From: Glaciozyma antarctica PI12
Taxonomy: Eukaryota; Basidiomycota; Microbotryomycetes; Kriegeriales; Camptobasidiaceae
Assembly (NCBI GenBank): GCA_002917775.1
Contig: KZ627152.1
Span: 62,001 to 126,000, forward strand
Length of the DNA: 64,000 nucleotides
Direction: 5' to 3'
Under the pieces are notes generated by a model that saw only the letters and a list, made by a program, of their open reading frames with translations, searched no databases and was not told the origin of the DNA. The position numbers and the translations under genes were made by a program. How positions within the stretch are numbered: the stretch's first letter is position 1; every line of letters starts with the position of its first letter. Positions 33,748-45,167 of this stretch are shown here, in pieces.

Positions 33748-35680
33748 CTAGGGTTCGTGCGGAGAGGGCGGGGTCGAGCCGACGAGGACTTCGTCGTAGC
33801 GGTCCTTGGCCTGTGGCGGGTCAGCGTCGTGCTGAGAGGCGGCAGAGATGTAAACGTACTTCTTGAATGAGTTTCGCGAACCACGGAACCGCCTCCGTAA
33901 GCTGCTTGTTCGCTTCGGGCGACTCGTACATCCGTAGGCGAGGAGGGCGCGTCGAATCACGAATATAGCGCGCCATGAGGACTTGAACTTGAGGAGAGAT
34001 GTCGCTGACGGGCTGCGAGGCGTCGAAAGTCAGCCGACGATGCGGGGAGGGAGAGAAGAAGGGCTCACCTCGTCGAAGAGCTGCCAAATCCCGCTGTGCC
34101 GTTCACCAAGGATAGGCTCAGCGTCGGCTTCGACAGTTCCTGCAGAAAGGCGAGAGTTGGATCCAGCGAGAGAGGGAGAAGACTGAAGGAACGTACGGTC
34201 GTCGACGGTGACCCCGCGACGTGTGGCCCATTGTGCACAGTTGCGACGAGGAAGCTTGCAGATCGAGTCGAGAAACTTGCGCTCCGGTATCCGCTTGTAC
34301 TGAAAGAAGGTCGAGTCAGCTAGAGTGCACGCGGACGAAGACGAAGCGAACATACCTGCGCCTCGAGCTCCTCGCTCCCCTTCCGCTTCTTCGACACCGG
34401 TGCCGACACCGGCGCCACTGCGACCGCCCCGTTCGTCTCGTACACAGCTGCGGCAACACTCTCAACCACCGCCACTCCTCCCTCGCTCCTCCGAGCCACT
34501 CTCGCCTTCTCATCCTCCCTCTCCTGCTCCTTGATCCTCGCCCACTCCCTCGCTCTCGCCTCCTTCGCCTCCCTCCCTTCCAACTCCCTCCCCTCCCTCT
34601 CCACCGCCTTCAACACTCCCAAATCAACCTCCCTAGCCCCCCGCTCCCTCTCCTCCCTCTCCCTCTCAATCCTCTCGGTCCTCTCGCGCTCCTCCCGCCC
34701 TTCACGCTCCCGCACCCGCTCTTCAGCTCCCTCGACGACATTCCTCCATCGTTCGTTTTGGTGCTCTAGCTCCCGCTTCAGCTCGACGACAGAAAGCGTC
34801 TCCTTCCACTCCATTTCCGGAGTCGACCATCGCACGTCGCGAATGAGCTCATCGGGTCCACCGACAGCGCTGATGAAAACACGCCTGCGCTTTCCCTGTA
34901 GCACATCGTCAGCTGCGATTCGCCAGGAGGTCAGGAAAACGCACGGTGATGGCGGGGTTCTGAAGTCGCGCAGCGCGAATGTCGTCGTGGATTTCGGCTA
35001 GATGAGGGACCCATCGGAGCTCCAGAAAAGGGTAGAGAGGCTTTTTCGACCTGTCAAGTCGGTCAGTACCATTCCTCTGGGACTTGAGTGCAACTTACAA
35101 GAAATGAATTGAGAGTGAGAGGGCGGCAGGTGATCATGAGGGGGAGGGAAGCGTTGTGCGCGCCGTACTGCGAGAGAGTCAGCACCTGAAAAGCCTTTCC
35201 AGCTATAAAACTTACCTGCTGTTGCGAGAGCTGCTGAGGGTAAGGCTGAAAGAAGGGGTCGCGCGGTGGAGGAGGATACAGGTCGTAAGGAGCTGGCGCT
35301 GGAGGGTAGTGTGGCCGAGCGTAGGGGTCCGCGTACGGGTTCTGTGGTGGAGGAGGATAATAGGCGTCGCGTGTGTCGCGGTAGTACGGATCTGGAGTGC
35401 CGTAGGGAGCTGCTGAAGGGTAGCTGGGACCAGGTGGCGGAGGTCCGTAGGCTCGATGGTCGTGGGCGTGAGGTGGGCCGTAGCTTCCGTGCTGGTCGTG
35501 GTTCCATTGTTCGTACTGCTGCTGAGGTAGTGGTGGCGGGTAGTCGTCGTAGCGGCGGAGGTCGAGGTCTGGACGGAGCTGAGGGTTCGCGGCGTGAGGA
35601 GAGGAAGTCGCGGAGGGGTCGAGTGGGATTACGCCTGGAGGAGGACTGAGCGAGTGGAGAGGATCGTAGCCTGGATCCAT
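33748..35680 (-). CDS. Uncharacterised protein: Pro/Tyr-rich head, charged coiled coil
   Basis: Starts MDPGYDPLHSLSPPPG (ATG at 35678-35680). About 150 residues of Pro/Tyr/Asp-rich low complexity follow (for example YYPPPPQNPYADPYARPHY). A short conserved-looking block comes next (KKPLYPFLELRWVPHLAEIHDDIR), then VFISAVGGPDELIRDVRW. A long Glu/Arg-rich coiled coil covers about 34500-34800. Last is a basic globular tail (KRIPERKFLDSICKLPRRNCAQWATRRG, given by position about 34220-34300; then MYESPEANKQLTEAVPWFAKLI), ending SPHEP at 33748-33750. About six introns. I do not recognise the family. The gene is strongly supported by consistent exon phases. Confidence 0.65.
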
Positions 35681-35809
35681 CCTTCAGCGGAGAGCAGTAA
35701 CTGGGAGGTGGTGGGGAGAGGAAGAAAGACCTCGCTGGCGACGAGCACCTTGCCCTTCGTCCTCTTCCCCTCCACTCCCCGCCTACTCTCAGCGTTCACC
35801 CTGACCACA
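35681..35809. promoter_or_regulatory. 129-bp bidirectional promoter (charged protein / TAF6)
   Basis: Two divergent ATGs lie 129 bp apart. The plus-strand side is a CT-rich tract (about 35750-35800) before the TAF6 start. No specific operator was recognised. Confidence 0.4.
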
Positions 35810-37612
35810 ATGGCTTCCTCGGGCGCTCAATCCGGCATCTGGAAGAAGGACTCGGTCAAGGTGAGCCTTTGTTGCTCCTGCTCGCCTCCCCTTTGCTCCA
35901 GGCCGCTAACTCTCCACAAACGCAGGACGTAGCCGAGTCAGTGGGGATCGCCAACCTTCCAGATGAGGTTGCTACGGCACTAGCAGGAGACGTGGAGTAC
36001 CGCCTTTGGGAGATCATCGAGGTGCGGCGCACCACTGCTCCGACTGCACGACAACAGCTGATCCCCGTGGCCTCTCGCAGGAGTCCATCAAATTCATGCG
36101 CCACTCGCGCCGTACCAAGCTCAAGGTGGAGGACGTGGACCACGCGCTCAAAGTCCGGAACCTAGAGCCGCTCTGGGGGTTCGCTTCGACGTCTCACCTC
36201 CCGTTCAAGAAGACAGTCACGCCCTCTGGAACGGTCTACCACGTCGAGGATGAGGAGATTGATTTGGGCAAGGTGCTCAAGACGGAGATGCCGAGTGTAC
36301 CGAGGGATGTGAGCTTCACGGGTGAGTGGGATCAGGAGGGACGAGGGGGAGGCGCGGAGAGCTGATGGACCGCCTGCAGCTCACTGGCTGGCTATCGAGG
36401 GGATTCAGCCTTTGATCAAGGAGAACCCTTCTCCAGCAGGTGCGTTTCTGTCCCGACTCTGCCTTGCTCCCTCTAACCTCTTCGCCAGAACTCGCCAAGC
36501 TCGCCCCGCGCACCACTCCCTCTTCGACAGCGCTTGTGAACGGCATCACCGCTCAAGGCTCTTCGACGATCACCCCGCTCGTCAAGCACGTCCTCTCGCG
36601 CGAGCTGCAGCTCTACTTTACGCGTCTGACCGAAGCGCTCGGGACGACGGGCGGGGGAGGCGAGATGCGCGAGGCGGCGTTGGGCAGCGTGAGGAGCGAT
36701 CCTGGGCTGCATCAGCTGGTGCCGTACCTCGTTGGGTGGGGTGGAGAGCAGGTGAGGGCTTGCTGGGCGAGAGGAAGACTCATTTGCTGATGCGAGCTGG
36801 CTGGGACAGATTGCAAACCGCCTGGACGACTTGGGATCGCTTGAACGCGCGCTGGACCTCTTCCATGCGATGCTGGAGAACCCAACCCTCTTTATCGAGC
36901 CTTACGTGCGTTCCTCTCTCCCCACCGAAATCGCACAATTCTAACCTCGCTCCACAGCTGCACCAACTCACTCCTCCCGTCCTCACCTGCCTCCTCACCT
37001 CCTTCCTCCCTCCCGCCTCGCCACCCTCCCACCACACCCCTCTCATAATCCGCACCTCGGCCTCCTCCCTCCTCCACCTCCTACTCGCCCGACACTCCGC
37101 CTCGTACCCCTCTCTCAAACCTCGTATCACCAAGACTCTCCTTCGTGGGTTGGGCGGGGAGAACCGTGGGTTGGGAGGAAGATGGGGTGCTGCGAGAGGG
37201 TTGGCGGGGGTTGTGAGAGGGGAGGGTGGGAACAAGGCGGTTAGGGACTGGGTCGGGGGAGGGCTGAAGAGTCTAGGAGAGATGCTGGAGCGGGAAGCGG
37301 AAGGGGAGGACGGGGAGCGAGATATGGTTGTTGGGGAGGTACTGGTGCGTCCTTTTCTCCCTAAGGTGGTCGCGAGGAGGGTACTGACGTGTGCGATCGC
37401 AGCGCGTCCTAAGAGCTTCGCTCCTACCCGTCGAAGCGGAGAGCGAGGACCTCAGCGGGTCGCCAGAGATCTTGTTGCTTGTTACGCGGTACGGTCCGTT
37501 GTTTGGGAACGCGATCAGCGCGAGCTGGGAGGAGGGAGGGAGGGAGATTTGCGCGGCGGTGCCTGGGGCGGTTGGGGAGGGTGGAGCGGGGGAGAACGCG
37601 ATGCAAGAATAA
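35810..37612 (+). CDS. TAF6: TAF6, TFIID/SAGA subunit
   Basis: A histone-fold subunit of TFIID (and in fungi SAGA) that pairs with TAF9. The N-terminal histone fold reads DVAESVGIANLPDEVATALAG, then EYRLWEIIEESIKFMRHSRR and KLKVEDVDHALKVRNLEPLWGF. Next is the linker LPFKKTVTPSGTVYHVEDEE, then the TAF6 C-terminal HEAT-repeat domain starting AHWLAIEGIQPLIKENP, with SRELQLYFTRLTEALG, LFHAMLENPTLFIEPYLHQLTPPVLTCLL (by position about 36870-36990) and a Gly-rich HEAT region. TAA is at 37610-37612. About seven introns; the one at about 36022-36079 joins the two halves of the histone fold. Confidence 0.93.
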
Positions 37613-38317
37613 GGTCGATGGTTCCGTTGAAACTGTTTGGTAGGGAGAGGAGCCGGAGAAAGGAGAGGCAAGGTCGCCTTCGCAGAGCACCAGCGAGAGC
37701 TTCGCGAGGAGGGGTGCGGTGCGAAGGAGGGCCCAAGCGCGTCTGGGGAATGGAGAGATTGCTTCCGTTCGAGTTGAACGTAAACCGTAGGAGCAGATGC
37801 TGGAACAGGCCAGAAACGTATACTGAACTCTGAAGGTCAAGAGTCACGCGAAGGAGAAGCTGCCTCAACAACATACGATCGGGAGAGGGTCGTCGGCGGC
37901 AGCGAGTCTACGTCCCTCGTACCTCGCAGCTACCTACAGGTGATCCCACTAGACTGGAGAAGGAACCTGTCCAGCTTTTAACTCAAGAGTCGAAGATCCG
38001 ACCGAACAAGGACGTGGACCTCGTTTTCGCTGGGGCGATTGAGACCGCGAGAGAGGTGTGTTTGCGCTTCCTCTCCTGCTGTCCTTCACTCCTGCCCTTG
38101 ACCTTCAACTCGCACCGACACTCGTTTAACCACTCTCCGACACTCGCCTTCACCCTTCGCCACCCTCTCCACCACTCGCAGGACCGACCTTTAGCACTCA
38201 GCAACCCAGGCCGGACCTCTTCTCTCCTGACTGCCCACTCGACTCTCCTCAGCCTACGCCTCTCCCCCGCCAGCGCCACCGAACCGCGTCACTCTTCCTC
38301 CTTCACTTCCCGCACCC
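37613..38317. other. Intergenic region upstream of the secreted protein gene
   Basis: 705 bp with no recognisable gene. The right third (about 38060-38310) is a C/T-rich tract on the plus strand typical of a strong fungal promoter and leader. The left part is mixed composition. Confidence 0.4.
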
Positions 38318-39517
38318 ATGAAGTGCGCCATCTTCCTTGCCGCCCTCTGCGCGACAGCTACGGCCCTCGCCTCTTCCCACTCCCCCCTCGACCTCGAGCA
38401 CACCAAACGGTTCGACAAGGTCCTCCGTACCGTCCCCGAGGTCGACATTGTGGAGCGTGACGGTGGACTCGCAGTGAGGGACGGTCCCGAGAAGATGGGC
38501 CTCACGAAGCGCGCGACGAACGGCAGGATGTCATTCTTTGCCCCTGGACTGGGAGCGTGTGGCTCCTACAGCAATGCGGGTGACTTCATGGTAGCTAGTG
38601 AGTCGGATTATCTGGTGGCTTTGGACCCCCGGCAGGAGAGGCACAGGAGGACGGGAGCTGACCGTGTTCGTTCTTCCTCCTCAGTCAACGGCGAACAATA
38701 CGGAAACATGGGACGTATCTCGGACTGGTGCTTCCAGACCATCACCATCTCCTACGGTACGCTTTAATCTGCTGCTTTTGAGCTCGCCGTCGAGGCGGGG
38801 AGCTCAAAGAACAGGAAGCTCACATCTTCCCTTTGTTTCTGCAGGCGGTCGATCTCACGCGGCTACGGTCCTCGATGCCTGCCCAGGTGCGTTACTTCAG
38901 AAAGCAGATAGACGGTGCCAGAACTGACGAGTTGTCTTTTGCGCCAGGTTGCCCCTACGGTGGTCTCGACTTGTCGCCCGCTCTCTTCAACTACTTTGCC
39001 GACCCCTCGGTTGGGTGAGCCTCGTCGCGCCTTTACGCGTCGAATTCCACTGACAGTGACTGCCACAGTATCATTTACGCGTCCTGGACTTCCGGCAACA
39101 ACAACCCCGCCCCTACCACGTCCAGGTGGGCCGCGCCGACTACGACCACTTCTCGCTGGGTCGCGCCTACGACCAGGTCAACGAGCCAATGGGTCGCACC
39201 CACCATCTCGTCTACGACGACCACGACCACCCGCAGCACCACCACCTCGCACGTCCCTTCCCATCTCCCCCCGCAATCCTTCCGCTAACCCCCTCTCCAG
39301 GTCCTCCACCACCACCACCACCTCGTCCAGCAGCTCCGCCTCCGCCTCCCTCTCGAGCAACGGAACCCGCAACGCCACTGCCTCCGCCGTCCTCCCCGGC
39401 GCGTCCACCCCCGTCGTCGTCTCCGAACTCGTCGGTGGAAACCTCGACAACCTCGTCCAAGTCGTCCTCGCTCTCGGTTCCCTCGCCGGAGCCGCCGCGC
39501 AAGCCGAGAGCTCATAA
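38318..39517 (+). CDS. Secreted double-psi beta-barrel (RlpA/expansin-like) protein with Ser/Thr-rich tail
   Basis: Residues 1-19 (MKCAIFLAALCATATALAS) are a signal peptide. A propeptide-like stretch leads to a possible dibasic site (LTKRATNG), then a DPBB domain: RMSFFAPGLGACGSYSNAGD, CFQTITISYGGRSHAATVLD, CPGCPYGGLDLSPALFNYF, SVGIIYASW. Three degenerate repeats follow (SRWAAPTTT, SRWVAPTT, SQWVAPTI) in a Ser/Thr-rich linker, probably O-glycosylated. The last exon continues Ser/Thr/Asn-rich and ends in a hydrophobic stretch (VVLALGSLAGAAAQ) like a weak GPI or membrane signal, with TAA at 39515-39517. The linker intron is unclear; a donor at about 39178 or 39262 pairs with AG at 39300. The role is probably cell-wall related. 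Confidence 0.75.
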
Positions 39518-39955
39518 TCCCCTCCTCATACCTATCGATTCTACAATCTCCCTTCGCCATAAATCTCGCAGGCTCGACGATACCCCTCCTCCTCCCAACA
39601 CTTTCTCGCGACATACCCCTTTCTTTTCGCAACCCCCTACCTTATCCCTCCTTTTTAGCGAGGCTTCGATTTCGACTACACGTACATATTTTGGGTTTCG
39701 GCGGGGAGCATCGTTGGATCGACTAGGAGGGGGAGCTGGGCGCAGAAGGTGACGGAAGCGCTGGGGATCCCTTTGCTGAGTCGAGTGGAACGATGATCCG
39801 TTTGCTGGAACGGTGTGCGAGCGAGAGAGGTACGAGAGAGATTCAAGCGAGATACGAGACTTCGGATCGTCGCGTGCGATCTTGCGCCGCTCGCCACTGC
39901 CCACTATGAATAGCACTACCTACACCCTTCTCCAAACTCTCGCCCACCCCCACTC
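39518..39955. other. Convergent intergenic region
   Basis: 438 bp between the convergent ends of the secreted-protein gene and CMR1. No recognisable gene, and mixed composition. Confidence 0.4.
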
Positions 39956-41976
39956 CTACGCGAGGCCAAAGAACGACACCTTCCCCGCTCCCGTTCCCCC
40001 AAAGTACCTCCCCGGCAACATCGGATGCGACGCCGTGACCGCGGGTACAGCAGTGATAAACTCCTCATCAAACAACTGCGCTAACGTCTCCCCGTTCGAA
40101 GAGATGATATCGTACTTGCGCTCCATCATATCTCCCATCGTGCTGCGCTTCTCGTTAGGCGTTTTCCGTGTGGGAGGAGGGGGGACGGACATGTGCGGGA
40201 CGGGACTGTGGGTGGCCCATTGGGCTTTGAAGACAGTTAGGTAGCGGCCGGTTTGGTTGTCGTGCTGGAGAGAACGTTAAGCGGGCATTGGGGAACGAGG
40301 GCGGAGGACGTACGGGGACCACGAGAGGCTTGTCGAGCGCTGTGTCAAAGTTCTCTGCCTTGGGATCGAGGTTGTTCCAGACTTGCGGAGAGAGGGAGGG
40401 TTAGCCTCGAAAGGAGAGGAGGGAGAACGTAAACTCACAGCGAATTCGGTCGTCGTAGCTCGTCGCGACGATCCTCGTTCCAGAAGGATCAAAGTACGCC
40501 GACGAGCACGCTTTAGTGAGCTCATGCGTCGCGAGCAGGGACCCCTCAATCTCCGCCGTCGTCCCATCCTGCGGAGTCGAAGAGAGCGTGCGCAAGTCCC
40601 AGAGCTTCAACGAGCGCTTGAGGTGCGCCGTTACGGCGAGGTAAGGGTTGGCGGGGTTGAGGCTGATGCATCCGATCTTGGTACTGTCAATCTCCCAGCG
40701 CCTGTGGGGAGGGGAAGGGGTCAGCTCGCATCCTCACTCCCCGAGTTTGTGAACTCACCGGACCGTCTGGATCGGCTCTCGCAGGTCTCGGTGCAGGAGA
40801 CCACCTTGGTGATCCGAAGCTGTAGGATAGACCAGGTCAGCGACCCCGCCACAAACGCCCGATGAGGAAGTCGTCGCACCCCAAATCTCGTTCCCACTCT
40901 GCGTGAAATCGAACGAATGATTCTCGTTCTCGTCGCCAAAGACATCGGCGTCAATGACTTCCTCGGAAGCGCCCGTCTCAAAGTTCGTTCGTCGAAGCGT
41001 GCAGTCGTAAGAGCTCGAGTAGATCTACCCCGCCAAAGACCGTCAGCGCAGCCTACGACGTTCCCGAAACAAAGGCGACTCACGCATGCCGAATCCGTCG
41101 GAGAGAACTTGAGAGCAGAAATGGCGTTCCTCTGATGAGCCTCCCAAAACCACTTGCGTCCCTCGTTCCTCTCCTCTCCCTCATCCCCATTCCTCCCCGC
41201 GTCCGACGCGTCCCACAGTCCAATATGACCCGTCTTATCCCCCGCAAAAACGAGGTCCATACTCGTCGAAGGATGCACGACGAGCGAGTAAACACGGTCA
41301 GGCGTCACTTTTACCAACCCGCGGAGCGAGAGGTTCGAGAGCGAATTGGTGAGAGCGGCGAGGGCGGTCTTGCTGGGAGGTTTCGAGGACCAAACGCGTC
41401 GAGGAGGAGGGCTGGAGACGTCTAGAGCGCCGAGAGAGCGTAGGAGGTCGTCGAGCGTCTCTTGCGTGCCTGAGTCGGTGATGGACGAGAGCGCCACGAC
41501 TGTTCGAGCGGCGTGCTTGATCCTGTTCCGCTCGTCGACAATCGCCTTCCTCTCAGCTTCTTCCGCCTACCGACTCATCAGCTCGTGCGCGCGCGCTCCG
41601 AGAAAGAGACGCACCTCCTCCCTCGCCCTGATCTCCTCAGCCGTAGGCTTCGTCCCTCTCACCGTCGACGACCTCGCGCTCTTCCTCGTCGGCTCCGTAG
41701 GTTGTGCATCCTCAGAGTCCCGGACCTTGCGCTTCGGAGCGGCCTTCTTGGGCGGGGGCTCAGCTTTAGGAACGGGAGCTGTGGAGGGAATGAGCGCGCT
41801 GGTCGGCAGGGGGAAGGGAGGAGGACGTACGACCCATGGCGGCGAGTTGGGAATCTCCGTTCATGGCCCGCCTTTTGGCGCGCTGGATGTCGCTGGAGTG
41901 GAGGGGGTTAGAAGGGCTCGGGAGTAGGGAGGGGCGCGCGCGTGAGGTGGGCTTACTAGGCGCTTAGGGCTGACAT
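39956..41976 (-). CDS. CMR1: CMR1/WDR76-type WD40 DNA damage-binding protein
   Basis: A nuclear WD40 protein linked to histones and the DNA damage response. It starts MSALSA at 41974-41976; a first intron then gives YDIQRAKRRAMNGDSQLAAMG, the typical CMR1 head. A basic linker has RKSARSSTVRGTKPTAEE. WD40 blades include RVYSLVVHPSTSMDLVFAGDK, TGHIGLWDASD, AISALKFSPTDSA, YSSSYDCTLRR, SLKLWDLRTL, SSAYFDPSGTRIVATSYDD, and the last blade with HPMLPGRYFGGTGAGKVSFF. It ends FGLA at 39956. About seven introns. The order of blades and the N-terminus fit CMR1 rather than DDB2. Confidence 0.9.
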
Positions 41977-42154
41977 TGTCGCGGGTGAGGAGGAAGTGGA
42001 AGAGCCAGCGCGTCGAGATTTTTGAGACCGACGTCCAACGCGCGCCAAACGCTCTCCTCTCTCTCGAATCGCTGAGGCCGAACAGCCTAACGAGCAGAAG
42101 CTCCTCAAAGACTCTGAAGCGATGGTACAAAAGCGGCCGTCAACTGCAACCTCG

Positions 42155-43502
42155 CTACTCCTTGACCACCTTGGGCCTCTTCCGTCCCTCTCCTCCACCC
42201 CCGCTGACCTTCGCCACGACCTCTCCCACGTCCATCCCCTCTCCCTCCGGTGCCGGTGCGACGTCGGCAGGAGGTCCACGCTTGAGTCCCTTGAACTTTC
42301 GGCTTTGGAGGGTCGAAAGGTCCTGCGAATCGACGTAGACGCGACCGACTTTGTCTCCCATCTCGTCCACTGTGAACGTACCGAGTCAGTGGAGAACGTG
42401 AGGAAGGAGAGGAGGAACGCACCGTCGATGTTCTTGTTCTTCTTGTTCCCGCTTGCGACCTTCTTGACCGTCTTCTTGAGCGCCGCCTTCCACATCTCGG
42501 CGCTAGGTTGCTGCGTCCTCCTCATCTCAAACGTAAGATGAGGACCATGGGGCGAAAGTGCTACGAGAGGGGTAGGAAGTCCAGAGCGAAGGAACGACAG
42601 GGTGTACGTTCGGAAATGGACGAGAGGGAGTCCCTTCTCCTCCTCGTAATCTCCTCCAGACCCCTTTTGCCGTCCTCCACCAATGAGACTCTCGACCTCC
42701 TTCCCCTTTCCAGCGACAGCGCGTTCGACGTCCGTCTGCGCGTCCGCAGAGTCGGCAGAAGCGTCTCCTCCGATCGTAACGCTGATCACGCGCTCGAGGC
42801 CCTTGAGCGAGACGGCGTCCATCTCCACGCCGCGGAAGAAGTCGAGGAGGATCGACTTGAATTGGACGTAGGTCGGGTGCGAGTCCCAGAGGGAGGCGGT
42901 GTTGGGAGAGGTCGTGGCAAAGTGGAAGAGGGGGACAGAACCGGGGGAGGACTTGATGCCCTGGAACCCAGCACGAACGTTAGCTCGCGTCCTCCAGCTC
43001 CAGCCTAAGCTCCCTCCTGCAACGGCTACTCGCCTTGAAGCTCGACATTCCCATCACCTCGACGATTCCAACCTCGAGCATCTCCATGACCTCTCCAGCA
43101 AAGCAGCGAACCCAGACGAGTCCATGCGGCCGCTTCTTGGTGTGAGTGCCGACGAGGAAGAGGGAAGCGTCGTTCTTGGATGCCCAAAAGGCGAGGGAGG
43201 ACGAGTCTTCAAAGGGTCGGATGGGGTTGGATTTGGAGAAGGAGATGGAGTGGGGCTTCTTGAGCTGGTTCTGTGCGGTTGTAACGAGGTACTGTTAGCA
43301 AGCTCAGCAGCTCGGCGGGATGGAAAGGAGGACGTACTAGCTCTGAGAGGGCGACCTTGACCTTCTCGCTGATGGAGCTGCCGCGAACGAAGATTGCGGT
43401 TTTGGCTCCTTTTTCTACTGGTACGGGCTCACGAGCGAGAGCTGCACGCTTTGAGCGAGCGTTCCTGGGCTTGGCTGGTGCGATAACTGGAGTGGGCGCC
43501 AT
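42155..43502 (-). CDS. RPF2: Ribosome production factor 2 (RPF2, Brix domain)
   Basis: RPF2 with RRS1 brings the 5S RNP into pre-60S particles in the nucleolus. It starts MAPTPVIAPAKPRNARSKRA (ATG at 43500-43502), then KTAIFVRGSSISEKVKVALSEL. The Brix domain reads KPHSISFSKSNPIRPFED, FLVGTHTKKRPHGLVWVRCF, PLFHFATTSPNTASLWDSHP, KSILLDFFRGVEMDAVSLKG, LVHFRTYTLSFLRSG and VALSPHGPHLTFEMRR. The basic tail ends GRKRPKVVKE at 42155. About five introns. All core Brix features are present. Confidence 0.92.
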
Positions 43503-43716
43503 ATTAGAGTCGAGTCGGGTCGGGAGGAGGAACAACTCGAAACTGGAGAAATCTGCTTCGTCTTTTGGGCACGGGCCTCAGTCTCAACTTTTGGCTCGCG
43601 AAGGGGACGATGGTACAGCGGTAAACTCGCTCTCCTTTTTCTGTTAACTGCCTCGGAGCTGCTACGAACTACATCACCAAACGAGAGCCGTCGCTGGCAC
43701 TTCGAGCGAGACCGAA

Positions 43717-44988
43717 TCATCCCGCACCCTCCCCTCCCGCCCTCCTCCCCAAGAACCCCAGCACCTCATCCCTCCACCTCTTCTCCAAAAACGCCGTATC
43801 ATGCAACGCCCCCCTCACCTCCACCCACCTCCTCTCCAACCCCTCCTCCTCCCCCACCGCTTCCCAAAGCCTCTCCACCCCTCCAGCAGGAATGATCTCG
43901 TCCCTCCCGCTCCGGATCCACAAGCTCGGTACCCCCTCCAGCGCCTTGTCCTTCTTTAAAGCGGTGAGGGCGTCCCAGCGATCGAGGACGAATGGACCGA
44001 GGTAGTGGTACGGAAGCCAGCGTTGGGGGTAGAGAGCTACGACCATGTAGGGAATCGAAGGGAGGGGGTTCTCGAGGATTACTCCGCTGATACGCCTTCG
44101 GAGAGCGGGGGAACGGAGGAGGAGAAGCGTCGCGGCTCCTCCGAGGCTGTGTCCGTAGAGGACGAATTTCGAGTGAGGGTAGCTGGCGAAAGCGTGTTCG
44201 ATGACGGAGGTGTAGTCCTCGAGAACGCCGGATTGGGTAGGAGAGGTGCGGGTGGAGAGCCAGAAGGAGCGCGGGGCGACGGCGAGGATGGTGAGGGGGA
44301 CTGGGGCGGCGTGAAGAGGTTGGGAGAGGAGGCGACGGAAGAGAGGGATTCGAAGGAGGGGTGTACCGGCGTTGCCTGCGCGTTTATCAGCTTCTGCATA
44401 CGATCTTTGCAGTCAGAACTCACCTTGAAGATAGATGACCACGACCCCCGGACCCGAGTCCTGCGAAGCAGCCGAAGACCGCAAGTCAAGTCCTCGCAGC
44501 TCGACAGCAGTCCTAGTCCATCGACTCCGCCCACTACTCTTAATCGTAGCTTCTCTCCAATCCAGTCCATTAAGCTGGCTCGCCAAAGCCTTGCTGGGCG
44601 GAACGAGACTCTCGTCGCGCGTCCCGGGCGGGACGGAGGGGAGGTAGATGATCCGTCGCTGGAAGATGACAAGGACGAGGCACTGCGCAGAGCGTGAGAG
44701 CTGGAGAGAGCACGTAGAATGGCGGCTAACCTTGTATGCCCAGAGCAGAGTAGGGAGGCCCAGCACGACCTGGAGGATGAACAGCCATGGGGGCCCACTC
44801 CGGTCGATAGTCCCGGCTAGAGGCTCGTTACTCGGCGTAGGGAGTCCAAAGATGGATCGCTCGCCGATCCTGAGCTGCCCGCCGTGCGGATTGGCGTACG
44901 AAGGTGCCCTCCTCGGCAAGAGCTGAGGACGAGGCGCAAGTCGGAGGAGAGAGGCCACGCCGACTCTTGCGGGCCTCCGTGAGAGCAT
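43717..44988 (-). CDS. Membrane-anchored alpha/beta hydrolase (ABHD13/BEM46-like)
   Basis: A serine hydrolase with a transmembrane anchor. The N-terminus (MLSRRPARVGVASLLRLAPR) is Arg-rich and precedes a hydrophobic segment WLFILQVVLGLPTLLWAYK. The catalytic nucleophile lies in LYGHSLGGAATLLLL (GxSxG), the acid in IRSGRDEIIPAGG and the His in GALHDTAFLEKRW. An oxyanion-type motif YLQGNAGTPLLR precedes them. It ends GGEGAG at 43717. Few introns. The overall layout matches BEM46/ABHD13 proteins; the substrate is unknown. A mitochondrial location is possible from the Arg-rich head but not certain. Confidence 0.85.
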
Positions 44989-45167
44989 TTGTGCCTACGA
45001 GGGACTCAGGTTGGCGGCAAGAGCGTCGACTTGAGCGGTGAAGGTGAGGGGAGGAAGGCAAGAGACGATCTCGGACGAACGCGACCTTGTCCTCGTCGAG
45101 AACGCGGCCTTGCGGTCGACTTCCTACCACACCTCCGCCTAGAGACCGACCTTCAAAAGGCGCCCAT
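44989..45167. promoter_or_regulatory. Divergent promoter (hydrolase / ISM1)
   Basis: 179 bp between two divergent ATGs. No TATA box or factor site was recognised. The call is from gene arrangement. Confidence 0.4.
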
